Source: Podospora pseudocomata
Taxonomy: Eukaryota; Ascomycota; Sordariomycetes; Sordariales; Podosporaceae
Direction of reading: 5' to 3'
DNA length: 64,000 nt
NCBI RefSeq assembly: GCF_035222375.1
Contig: NC_085888.1
Span: 372,001-436,000 of the forward strand
Positions 52,433 through 62,200 of this stretch are shown in pieces (within the stretch, counting starts at the first letter, position 1; each line of letters starts with the position of its first letter). The notes beneath the pieces are model-generated. The model was not told the DNA's origin. It made no database searches and worked only from the letters and a program-made list of their open reading frames with translations. The position numbers and the translations under genes are program-made.

Positions 52433-54291
52433 ACGTACATTATCAGCGAGTGACCCATATCAGCGAGTGACCCACCTCCCACCACACCCTAACAAACCAT
52501 CCTCAATTATACCACATCAACATAAGGAATTAACTATAATTACATCAGAAACAGCTGAATCAGATGCTTCTGCAGCCTCCTGGCAAGTGCGCGCATTATG
52601 GCCAGGCTTGCCGCACACACTACAGCACCGAACCTTCGTACGAGCCCCCCCTGCATTACTACTTTCCGGCTGCGTTTCTTGCACTCCCTCCCTATCCACG
52701 GCCTTCTGATCCAGTAGATCCTGTGCCTCTTGTACAGTAAGTGACCCTCCAAGCCTTACGCGTGTTTTTTAGCTCTCCGGCGTTTGCTTAATGCCTCATT
52801 GGCCTTACGGAGCGACGAGACCTCTGCACGAAGGAGAGCCACCTGGTGCATTATAGCTGTTGTACCCTTAGTAAGCTGGTCTACCGCAGCCAACATTGAA
52901 GTCGGAGAGCTATTTTGATGGTTGGCAATGCGAGTCTTAATAAGCGTTGACTGTGAATTGGCTTCTCGAGGGTTGTGTGGTGTTTGGGAGACCCAAGGTT
53001 GTGCAGTGCCGGGCCGTGAGTTTGGAGGTGTTGGCGTACGAAGCTTTACATCTAGCTTAAAAGCACCCTCTCTGGATCGTATGGTATAAGGCCAGCACCT
53101 GCAAAGCCACCCTGTATATTCTTCTCCGTTATAGAGGCGAAGAAGGCCTCGCGGAAGGCACAGAGGAACTCGAGCTTGCTTACGTGGTTGATATGCATGC
53201 GCATCAAGTCCTCGATCTGGCGGCCGTACGCCTGTTTTAGCGGCCCAAAGCAGCCAACATCGAGTGGCTGGAGGAGGTGGGAGGAATGTGGAGGCATGCA
53301 GAGCGTGATAATGTTATTCTGCTGGCAGTAGCGCTCGAATTCGGTCGAGTGGTGGCTTTCGTGGCCGTCGAGGATTAACAACCGGTATTTGCCCTTTATA
53401 CGGGACGCTGTATAATGGTCGAAGTGTTTGATCAATCTAGGCCTACCGCATTGGTAGTCCAGCCATTATCGGTAGTTGCGATGCGCCAGGTGGACGGTAG
53501 GTTGCACTCGGTATACCAGTTGGCAAGGTGGTACTGCGCGGCTAAGATGATGAAAGGAGGGATGGCCCAGCCGAGGCATTGACTCCCTGGATTACCGTTG
53601 CCCATTCGCGGTTGCCAGGCTGGGCCAGTTTCGCCTTGCTAAGGCCGTCTGAGGTCGTAACTACCATACCCGCGAAGATAATACCCATCATAAACCCAGT
53701 CTCGTCGAAGTTGTAGATATCGTCATCTACAATACCGTACTTGGCCTTAGTGTTCCGTATAAGCGCGAACCACTCGCTAATGACTTTTGGATCCTCGCAT
53801 TTGGCCCTCTGGTAGTCGTATCTACGCGTAAAAGCGCGTACGGAGCTCTGGTTGGCGTTTAACAAATCGATGTACCCAGAGCTTGCCGACAGGGGCGCAT
53901 CGCGTACGCGTAGCAGTTGGTTGGCCATATCTTCCACACCACGCAATCTGGGTGGAAAAGCTCGCGCACATAGCTCAATAATGTATTGGACAATAGCCTC
54001 CTCTTCTGATTGAGTGAGCTTCTTCGAATTAGGTGTTATATCGCGTCGTGCAGGCTTGCCGATGCGGCGACGCCCTAGTGTTTTACGGTCGACTCCGTAA
54101 ATTTTAGCTGCAGCTCGTTCGCTTAGATTCTCGTCATTTTGAAGAGCTTGGAGGGCTAAGATTATCTGGCTTTCGTTTGAAGTAGTGGGCATTTTGGATG
54201 GTAGAGGAAAGTTGTTGTGAAGTGCAAAGATGTCGCGTCGCGTAGAAAGTGGGTCACTCGCTGATATGGGTCACTCGCTGATAATGTACGT
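52433..54291 (-). mobile_element. Fot1/pogo-like (Tc1-mariner superfamily) DNA transposon
   Basis: 1859 bp bounded by perfect inverted repeats of about 44 bp (52433-52476 and 54291-54248) and flanked by TA (52431-52432 and 54292-54293), the expected target duplication. Each inverted repeat itself contains two direct copies of ATCAGCGAGTGACCCA. The interior encodes a DDE transposase on the minus strand with a C-terminal zinc knuckle. The transposase frame is disrupted, so the copy is not autonomous, but identical ends suggest fairly recent insertion. Confidence 0.9.
52517..54192 (-). pseudogene. Fot1/pogo-like transposase, frame-disrupted
   Basis: The N-terminal part (54192 to about 53580) has a psq/pogo helix-turn-helix (SERAAAKIYGVDRKTLGRR) and a CENP-B-like second DNA-binding domain, then the first catalytic Asp in FDETGFMMG. 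The central part (53435-53052) holds LILDGHESHHS (second Asp) and PPHSSHLLQPLDVGCFGPLK (third Asp). The C-terminus ends in a CCHC zinc knuckle, CSVCGKPGHNARTC, often seen in fungal pogo-type transposases. Frame changes lie near 53575, 53440 and 53060, each consistent with loss of one base. All catalytic residues are still present. Confidence 0.88.
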
Positions 54292-54293
54292 TA

Positions 54294-55590
54294 GCTACTT
54301 CGGATCTTTCAAGAACCGCACAATACTTGCACCTCACCGATGAATGACAAATCTCAGTATCATCACGAATCAAAACCACCATCTTTGGCGCTGATGCGTG
54401 GTAAGGTCTGCGCCTTGGATCATCATTCTCGGCTTCCCAGATAGGATAACCAAAGCCTTTTGGTAGGAACACTCTGAGACATAAGCACATGATTGATTGA
54501 CTTGCAGTTACTCAGCCATACAGCCTACGTTGTCGAATGAACAACAGACAGAATTGAAGACAGACTTCAAGAAGGTTGATACTGGGATATGGGGGAACAG
54601 GCCCATGACGTATCCATGTATCTTGGTGTTGGTAACTAAACTTTGCATTATAGATCTCACACGAAACCGGAAAGACCACCACACATTTGAGCCGTCTTTT
54701 ACATGTCTTGATACTGAATATCATTTGTATTGTAGGTAGACAGACAGACGAAGGTTTCCATCTGTTTGGTCGGTCTTACTCATAGTGATCAAAGAGACTG
54801 ATGTCTGGGTTTGTCACCCTTCATCCGCGGTGTAGCTGACAGATTTTCCAATACTTTTTGTCCTACAAACTAGAACCTTCCTACTTGTGTCTAGGTCTTA
54901 TGTGCTGTCTCACAGCCTTGTGGCTCTGTGAGATGGCGTCTGACAATCCGGCCCCCAATGATCTACAAATCACTGCATTTCGGCCCTTGGCATCCGGATC
55001 AACCACATCATGATGACAATTGAAGAAAGAACTCTGAAACATCATGTCATCAAAATAATTGTTGATCTATAGTAAGGGACCTTAGCTGCAATTAAGGGAC
55101 TGGAATGTTTTTCTGTCAGCATGTCAAAATGAGCTCCTGGTGGGAATGAAGATGTCGGGAACTTGTGGTTGTCGATCATGCACAAAGTCCTAGCAGAACG
55201 TGACATTGAGTGCTCATAAATCATCACTTGGCTCCAATACCGCTTAGGATTTCTATTCTTCTCATGAATAGATGCGACTATCTCAAAGTTATGCCAAGCA
55301 CGAGAAGCAAAATCGCAGGTAAAAGTTGTCTTTACTGTCTGCCTCACCAAGCGAGGACTGGCTGACCTCTGCTAGCTATGTATGTTTTCTATCTACTAGA
55401 CCAGATGTCCCCGTACCACAGAAGTAAAGAACCCGCGCAGAGGTAAAATGAAGTGAAAAGAATGACCGTCCAAAAGGCGTACTGTGAACCGCCAGATCTC
55501 ACAAGAAAATAACATCTCCGAAATTCTGAACCATGAATTGAATGTGACCGGTTGCCGATCGCCAACAGAGCTAGCTGAGTGCAACCCACG
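54294..55590. other. Intergenic region between transposon and paralogue C
   Basis: 1.3 kb without a supported gene; AT-rich. Nothing beyond short chance frames was seen. Confidence 0.4.
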
Positions 55591-56145
55591 TTAGGCCTCG
55601 ATCTCAGTGGTGTTCTCGGCCTCGGCAGTGCGGAACTGCTTGCGGTTGCAGCGCCAGGAGCTGATGCGGTCGTTCCAGAAACCGTTGCCGTCGTTAAGCT
55701 TGGCATCCTCCTGGTTGCTGTAGCTAGCGCCCTGGCAGTCGTAATGCCTGAGACCATGTCAGTTGCCTAGAATAGTCAATGGGTTCTGGGGATCGAGATG
55801 AACTTACTCATACCACACGCACTGGAAGCGACCCTTGTCCTGGTTGCGGATGGCGCTGATGGAGTTGTCCCAGTCGCCGGGGATACCAACTGGAGAGATA
55901 GTCTATGAGTATCACATACTTGGTGGGCATGTGGGTCGTCGAAAATGGGAAAGGAGCTTACTGCACTGGCCTGCAAGACCTTCGAGGAGGCGGCACGGCT
56001 GGCCCCAGTTGGTGTTCTGGCAAGCCCAGACATAGGCAGTGTCGTCGAGAGCGACAACGGTGTCGCTGTCGACGGCCGCGGGAGCAGCAGAGACAGAGAT
56101 GCGGCCGAGGGCGAGAAGAGTGACGAGGGCCTTGATGCTGAACAT
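55591..56145 (-). CDS. Small secreted beta/gamma-crystallin-like protein (paralogue C)
   Basis: Minus-strand exons 56145-55962, 55889-55808 and 55747-55591 give 140 aa. A signal peptide (IKALVTLLALGRISVSAAP) is followed by YVWACQNTNWGQPC, then WDNSISAIRNQDKGRFQCVW and, in exon 3, HYDCQGASYSNQEDAKLNDG and NDRISSWRC. The second crystallin-type motif is canonical; the first reads DNSISA and may bind calcium less well. The 82-bp exon 2 and intron phases equal those of paralogues A and B. Its C-terminus (QFRTAEAENTTEIEA) matches paralogue B best (QFRTAA), so B and C are probably the closest pair. Confidence 0.8.
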
Positions 56146-58446
56146 TTTGACAAGAGTGGTGAGGACAAGTGATAGTTGTCTAGAAGCGGTTTTCTTGAGT
56201 TGATGGAAGAGGTCTGCTGTCTTGCTGATGTCCGAAACTGGTGAAGAACTTGAATCTTGTCACGGGGCTAGATGGCCGCCTCTTATACTTTTCCCGCTCC
56301 CTCCTTCGTCTTTCAACAACTCGCCAAGGATAGTATTCTCCTCTCCAACTTCCAACCGCATCCAATCATGCCATCTGCTCACCACGCCCCCTCAACCTTC
56401 ACCGAATGGTTACCTTACATGTATCACTACGTGCTTGTGATTCGTTGAACGTGTTGGGTGCTCCGTGAGTAGCAACATGCAATCCAACCTCCCGCCTTAG
56501 TCATGAGACTTTGTTTACAAGAAAATTCTCTTCATCCGGGCAGTCACCACCAGACACTCGTATCGTGAATCATGAAACCATTTTGGGCTAGCCGATAATA
56601 TCAACCTGCTTCACTTCAATCTCTATGCTGGCTACTCGTAGGTACGAACCCGATGTGCTTGGCATTCTAAACCCTTCCCGCTTGCGGCTCGGTCCTCAAC
56701 GCGAGTGACATGCCTGCACCACCTGCAGTTCACCATCTGCAGTTGGCGATCATGGGTTACATCCCGACAGTTTCCGGGGATTTGTCGCTGCTTATAAACG
56801 TGACATTGAACTAAAAGCATTGTATGATCTACCTAACTCAACACAACCAACAGCCACGTTGGTAAGCTTAGACAAATTGTCTGCCGGCCACACCACTGCA
56901 TAGAATGGGAATAAAACGGACAAGATAAAGTTTCCGGCAGCATCTTGAGTCTGTTTTGGGAAATTCGTCTATGTCTATGAAGTGTAAAGAGGGAAGGTGA
57001 CAATCAGAATGCAGGGTAACGGGCTGAATTGCCTCACCATTGGTGTTGAGCTGGCATGGCAAGGTTCCAGCGGCTCAGCTGACAGGGTAGAGACGCCCAC
57101 CAATCAAATTTACCAATAGAAATAAATCTGAATGAGAAAGATCACTGCGTGTCGGGTACTTTCACCTTGAGAAGACATCGCCATGGAAGCTGACCGACGC
57201 TGTTTATCACCCAACACGTGTAGAGATTTATAGCACCCGGCCTACTCTGTGGGTAGGATGCCCCTTGGTTCCACAATACGCGTATAGCATAGCCTCAATC
57301 AACTTGACATCCGTTGGCCGCTACTCCCCTTGCTGTCCAGGGCACAGGCCATGGATGAACCCCTGAGGCATTACCTTTCTCAACAAGATGAGGCTAGAGG
57401 CGGTCTGCATCTCATCAGTAATGAAGCCCCGCGGTGACAATAGGATCGCAGCATCCAATTTAAGTATCATTACTTAGCGGCCATATCGTCTTCTTTGCGG
57501 TCAAAGACCAGGGTCAAGGTGGCCTTGCTAGTCTAGACTAAAGTTTATTAGATAGCGTAGGGGTCAAGGAAGACCCGATCGGGCTCCATTGTCCCGAATA
57601 CCGATGCCAATGATTGCTTTGGCTTCCTCAAATACATGTGGTAAGAAGTGAAAGCCTCGCAGGCCTGTTTCTTTTCAACTTCCTTTGGAGCTTTCTCCTC
57701 CTACGTTGGGGATCTGTTCTCTCACCAACACTCGCCTGATGTCGCGGGAAGACAGACCAGTGTAATATATCCGTCTTCTCAATAATTGCTACAGTCTTGT
57801 GGGGTGCCTGTAGCTAATATTGCTCGCACTAATGGTATATACCTATGTGATCGAGCAGGTTTATGCGTTTATACTTGATTCCATATTTGTGTTAAAGTGG
57901 TGTGAAAACGATGGGGGTAGATGCAAGATGATACTGAACATCCATGGTCGAGCCCTTGATCAATATGTACCTACCTACCTAGGAACAACCTTATTCTTGT
58001 CACTTCCGGTTGCCACTTACAAAACCAAAGGTTTAGCTGTCGGACCACACCTTTTGTCAAGCATCCCACAGCTTGATCCTCCGGCAGAGGCTCTGTTCTT
58101 GCTGGCTTGGGGAGAGTGCCAGTTAATTTCCTGGTTCACGAGCGGACGATACGGGTGACAGGTTCTTCCACTGACTTCATCGTATTTCATTTCCTGTGTT
58201 CTGGAACCGATTGGAAACAGATGGCATGGAAGTTTGTTTGAAGAAATGCTGCTGGAAGCCATGATATTGGATGTAGACAAGAGTGGTGTAACACCACAAA
58301 CTCAGGCGACTGAGAGAGATTCCCAGTCCTGCACCGATTCTAGGTCGCGATCATCACAATCAACAGGAACGTAAGGCTGCATGCAGATTCTAGGCCCGTC
58401 CAATCGATAATCAAGAGCCAGTTCGCCATACAACTACAACTTTTAA
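56146..58446. other. Gene-poor region
   Basis: 2.3 kb with the promoter of paralogue C at its left end and otherwise short, unconvincing frames. A GTACCTACCTACCTAGG tract is at about 57965. No gene is supported. Confidence 0.4.
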
Positions 58447-59159
58447 GAGAAATTCTAGGGGGGCATTGCCGTCTTTCAAGGGGGTCCATTACAGCTTTTT
58501 CTAGGGGGGCATTACCGCCCATGGGGTTAGGGTTATATATAGTCCCTGACTGACCTAGTAAATTACTAACCACATTATCAACCACATTAACGCTCACACC
58601 CTTGTAATTGAGGCTTTTGCGGAAGGCCTGGCAATTGAAGCCCTGGCAATGGAAGCCCTGGCAATTGAAGTTCTCGGTGAGGTATTGTGGAGTTAGAGGC
58701 CTGCATGGGCGCATGGGCATCGGGCATCAACACTACGGCAGTACATTAACCACAATACTTCCAAATATAAATATACACTGCAATTTGTATGGGGAAAAAT
58801 ACAATGTAATATTGGCGATAATGGAAATAAACGGGTGTAATGGGAAAGGTGCGTTATAGTAGAGGGGGTAATGCGCCCTAGAAAAAGGGCAATGTGTCAG
58901 ATAATACGATGCACTCTTGAGGGTGAATATCATGGGGGTTGCAACAGTGTAATTGTATTGCTCGTCCTTCTTGTCCCCTCCTGTTCCTTCAAAGCCAGAG
59001 AACCTCAATTATATCTATACATGGGTGACAGCATTGGTGGCAAATGGTACCATGTCCAGCTGAACTGGTTACGTCAGTTTCAGCTTCCATGAGCTCCTAT
59101 TCAGCTTGATTGACCAGAACCCTTTTCTGTATGACACAATGCCCCCCCTAGAATTTCTC
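58447..59159. mobile_element. MITE-like element with 8-bp target duplication
   Basis: 713 bp with terminal inverted repeats GAGAAATTCTAGGGGGGCAT (58447 on) and its complement ending at 59159 (one extra G in the right copy). The 8-bp ACTTTTAA flanks both sides (58439-58446 and 59160-59167). A second, inner inverted pair with the same CTAGGGGGGCATTACC core occurs near 58500 and 58862-58885. No transposase is encoded. An 8-bp duplication fits hAT- or P-like transposases; the ends do not settle which. Confidence 0.85.
58626..58669 (+). repeat. Three 15-bp tandem units inside the MITE
   Basis: Three consecutive copies of GCCCTGGCAATTGAA, the first one base shorter and the middle one with a single change. 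Confidence 0.7.
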
Positions 59160-59242
59160 ACTTTTAAAGTCTCGTCCTCCCGCCATTCCTTACAATCCGA
59201 CTTTTCCTGGTGCTGGCCCATTCTCAAACTACACCCGATGTG

Positions 59243-60065
59243 TCCTGGGCAGCGTTCCTAACAATTCAAGTTTTTCAAGTCAAAGTCAAGTCAAGTCAAT
59301 TCAATTGAATTCAAGTTAAGGCGTTCTCAATTCAAGCTGGCCAGCCAGTCAACTTGAATTGAATTGAATAGACTTGAGTATTAGTAAGGGGACCTACTTA
59401 TTTAACCCCTGGTCAAAAGTCCGGGTTTCTTGCCAAAATTTTGCATAGGCCCAGCACCAACATCATTAAGATGACCGACCTTGATGACCGCTTTTCTGAC
59501 GATTCGTCGTCGGCGTTGAGCCTGACGCCTAGCCAGTCGGTTAGTCAGTCTTCTGGCTCGTTCACAAACTTACCACACGCCGGCGGCGACGCGTTTTCTA
59601 CTCTACGGCGAGCTCGAAGCGTGAAGGACCAACTCGAGGTTGTCGACGAAGCCAACCTTCCTGCCGAAGTCAGTCAGTTACCGAAGATTTGGATGCACGG
59701 CAAGCCATACATCAAGACAAAGTGGTTACACAAGAAGCGAAAGAGGTGGTCAAAGGTGGATGAGTATGGCGAAAGATACGTCAAGCTCGACAGGGACGAT
59801 ATCGACACAGAGGTGTCGATTGATGGACCAGACAATTGAAATGCTTGTTTGTTTGAAGTATTGGCTGTCAAAACGGGTGTCTTGAAGCAGGGTGGTTGCT
59901 TGACTGGAAATCGCGATGGCAGGGCGTCACTTGTATTCTAGCAACTTGAATAGGGTTGACTGTATTCAAGTCAATCTCAATTCAATTCAATCTTACCCTT
60001 GTAATCTCAATTCAATTCAATTCTGGGCCTGAATTGAATTGAATTGACTTGTTCGGAACCCAGGA
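59243..60065. mobile_element. Candidate non-autonomous hAT-like element rich in AATTCAATTG arrays
   Basis: An 823-bp segment begins TCCTGGG...AACAATTCAAG and ends CTTGTTCGGAACCCAGGA, an imperfect inverted repeat. Both ends are built from arrays of CAATTCAATT/GAATTGAATT (59264-59365 and 59965-60050). It carries one ORF (59471-59839). No target duplication could be confirmed, so the exact borders and the class are uncertain. Confidence 0.5.
59471..59839 (+). CDS. Small ORF inside the inverted-repeat element
   Basis: 122 aa from an ATG at 59471 with good context (AAGATGACC). A Ser-rich acidic start (DDRFSDDSSSALSLTPSQS) leads to PKIWMHGKPYIKTKWLHKKR and RYVKLDRDDIDTE. The Ser-rich start plus an IW.HG motif recalls the N-terminus of fungal hAT transposases, where a BED-type zinc finger follows, but no Cys or His zinc ligands are present here. 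It is probably a transposase-derived fragment rather than a host gene. Confidence 0.45.
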   Translation: MTDLDDRFSDDSSSALSLTPSQSVSQSSGSFTNLPHAGGDAFSTLRRARSVKDQLEVVDEANLPAEVSQLPKIWMHGKPYIKTKWLHKKRKRWSKVDEYGERYVKLDRDDIDTEVSIDGPDN

Positions 60066-60158
60066 CTCCTGGGTTACCATGACTGGCGTTTCAGCTCTGC
60101 TGGGTCAAACCCCAAAAACTATAGCTTTATTTTAGATGGTCCGGGAGACATAGAAAAG

Positions 60159-60572
60159 ATGACCGAAGTTGTCACCGATCTTGCAACCGACCGAAGTTTC
60201 ACCCAGCACTTGAATGCCAAGTTTGGCGACGCTCTCTGCACCGCTATCATCGATCAAGTCCTCAAATCAAGCCTCGCACGATCCGCAACCCTCCTGACCG
60301 AGAAAGGAATTTATCTCATCTACAAATGCTCGCCCGTCTTCCAAAAGCTCATCCACGGCATCTCCAAAGCTTCGTTAAACAAACCAATTTTCGGTGCCAC
60401 AGCGGTCAAATATGTGTCGAGGATCTTCTGGAGCCATGCTATCGCGAATGCTGGCGTGTGGACGGTGATGAGTGATTGGCGTCTGTTCAAGTATTGGGGG
60501 AGATGGAACACCTGGGAACAGACGAAGAAAATGTGGGAAAGTGAAGATGATGGAATAAATCTACCGAACTGA
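60159..60572 (+). CDS. Hypothetical protein, 137 aa
   Basis: One uninterrupted frame with coding-like composition. Helices dominate: LNAKFGDALCTAIIDQVLKS and YKCSPVFQKLIHGISKASLN, then a Trp-rich C-terminal part (YVSRIFWSHAIANAGVW, DWRLFKYWGRWNTWEQ). There is no signal peptide; two segments are hydrophobic enough to touch a membrane. I do not recognise the family. It starts about 90 bp after the inverted-repeat element. Confidence 0.45.
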   Translation: MTEVVTDLATDRSFTQHLNAKFGDALCTAIIDQVLKSSLARSATLLTEKGIYLIYKCSPVFQKLIHGISKASLNKPIFGATAVKYVSRIFWSHAIANAGVWTVMSDWRLFKYWGRWNTWEQTKKMWESEDDGINLPN

Positions 60573-60737
60573 GGGACTGAACCGCTAGAAATACATGTGG
60601 CTGTCAAAACCAGGGCGGTGAAGAAATGGCGAATAAAGCCGTGAAAGGATAAAAGGAAAAGGCTGCAAAAGGCCTGCAAGACCTGCAAAGGAAAGCAAAA
60701 GGCTCTAAGCCAACAGAAAACGATCTTTAAGGACGGC

Positions 60738-60953
60738 ATGGCCCATGGAGGCGACATGTTTGGGTGGATACTCGGATCTGTCGTTATGGGTGCATTTGGA
60801 ATTTCTGCCTTTCCGGCTGCCGTAGGAGCGTTCGTCTTCGCCTTTGGAGGCCGCGAGATTGGTAAGATACTTAGCGATATGATCATTGAGGACGGTTCGA
60901 GTGATGGGGATGATGGGGAGAAAGCGGGGGATGGTGGAGAGAAAGGGAGCTAA
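60738..60953 (+). CDS. Small glycine-rich membrane-segment protein, 71 aa
   Basis: A short frame with a long Gly/Ala/Phe hydrophobic segment (GWILGSVVMGAFGISAFP, AAVGAFVFAFGG) and an acidic, Gly/Ser-rich tail. It may be the last exon of the gene at 60159, or an independent micro-protein with a helical hairpin. No family was recognised, and the start codon is uncertain. Confidence 0.3.
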   Translation: MAHGGDMFGWILGSVVMGAFGISAFPAAVGAFVFAFGGREIGKILSDMIIEDGSSDGDDGEKAGDGGEKGS

Positions 60954-61427
60954 TGATGTTGAACATGGCGAGGATCGGGGAAGGAGACGCTGACAGTCAC
61001 TGTGTTCTCCCCGGTCAAGGGAAATGTATTGCCGCTTTTGGACTTGGGTGGGGTGTATAGTTAGGAGCAGCACCACTGCCTCTTCCACCCTACCCCCCTG
61101 TCAATTTCAGCTTGGAAAAATGTGTTTGGTTTCGAAATGTCCAAATTAACCAGCTTAAGTTCGAATACCTAGTTTGCAAATCAAGGTAAAGGCCTAGTTG
61201 AATCGTCATATTAACCAACGTACTACTTGTGACGGCTGTGGCGGCGTCACCATATATATACCACTGGAGCGAGCCAAGCCTGGAAGCTTGGCTCACTTGT
61301 AGCTTTTGATAGCAATCACAGTGGGTATGGTGCAGTGGTCCGGCCTGCCGTGACAATAACCCCAACACCCCTCCTATGTCACGCTATAATAGAATAAAAA
61401 GAAAGAGAGATAGAATGAGAGATCAGC
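60954..61427. other. Intergenic region with a perfect 9-bp hairpin
   Basis: 474 bp without a gene. GAGCCAAGC (61271-61279) and GCTTGGCTC (61286-61294) form a perfect inverted repeat around a 6-base loop. A purine-rich AAAAAGAAAGAGAGATAG run is at 61397. Confidence 0.5.
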
Positions 61428-62200
61428 TTAGCTGTCTGTCGTGAACGTTATAATTAGGACGCGCCCCGAAGAACAGCCGATAGCAACCGTTGTTACCGCT
61501 ACAGCTGAACATTGGGGCCGATATTCCAGAGGAAGCCATAGCCAGTTTTCTAAACCCCCCGTAATCCACCTCTTGTCCAAGCCTATTCCATAGCCTATTC
61601 TATTACCTTGGTACTGTGGAGGGTTGGCATCATCTGATCCGGATGCAATCAACTTCGAGTTAAGGGAAGGCGCTACCGAGCAGACGGAATCGCCATGGCC
61701 CTCGAGCGTCTGCGTACATGACCCCGTGGCCGCATCCCGGATCTTGATGGTACCGTCGCCTGATCCTGACGCAACCCACTTCGAATCGGACGAGATCGCT
61801 ACCGAGTTTACCCAACTGCGATGCCCCTCGAGCGTCTGCGTACATGACCCCGTGGCCGCATCCCAGATCTTGATGGTCTTGTCGTGTGATCCTGATGCAA
61901 CCCACTTCGAATCGGGCGAGATCGCTACCGACGTGACAGAACGGCGGTGCTCCTCGAGCGTCTGCCGGCACGCATTCCAATTATCCTCTATAATTGGCCC
62001 CGAAGTAATTCACTTCCGTTCTTCATGCCTAAATAGGCCTCTTGTTATACTTCGGGCGGGGCTGAACACAAGTGCTGAAGCGTATACCTGAAGAGGATAA
62101 TTCTCAACAACCCATCTCCAGTGTAAAACGAATCGGTGCATGTCAGCGACAAGGCTCGGGAAGAGCCACGGCTCGCGGTACCGTGACTGGAAGCCGGCCG
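61428..62200 (-). pseudogene. C-terminal remnant of an NLR with WD40 repeats (HNWD/HET-E-like)
   Basis: Reading leftward from about 62200, LVADMHRFVLHWRW and LQVYASALVFSPARSITRGL match the linker that precedes the WD repeats in HET-E-like NLRs. A TGA in the place of Trp stands near 62010, then IIEDNWNACRQTLEEHRRSV starts the WD40 array. Two neighbouring WD units of 126 bp (SPDSKWVASGSHDKTIKIW and SSDSKWVASGSGDGTIKI) are almost identical, as in the fast-evolving HNWD repertoire. The end (LENWLWLPLEYRPQC, VAIGCSSGRVLI) is the usual last blade. NACHT and N-terminal domains are missing, replaced by unrelated sequence upstream, so this is a truncated host gene. Confidence 0.75.

Noticed and set aside
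61271-61294. Perfect 9-bp hairpin as a possible terminator or small RNA
   Set aside because: Rho-type terminators are not used by nuclear genes and nothing else supports an RNA gene; kept only as a noted hairpin.
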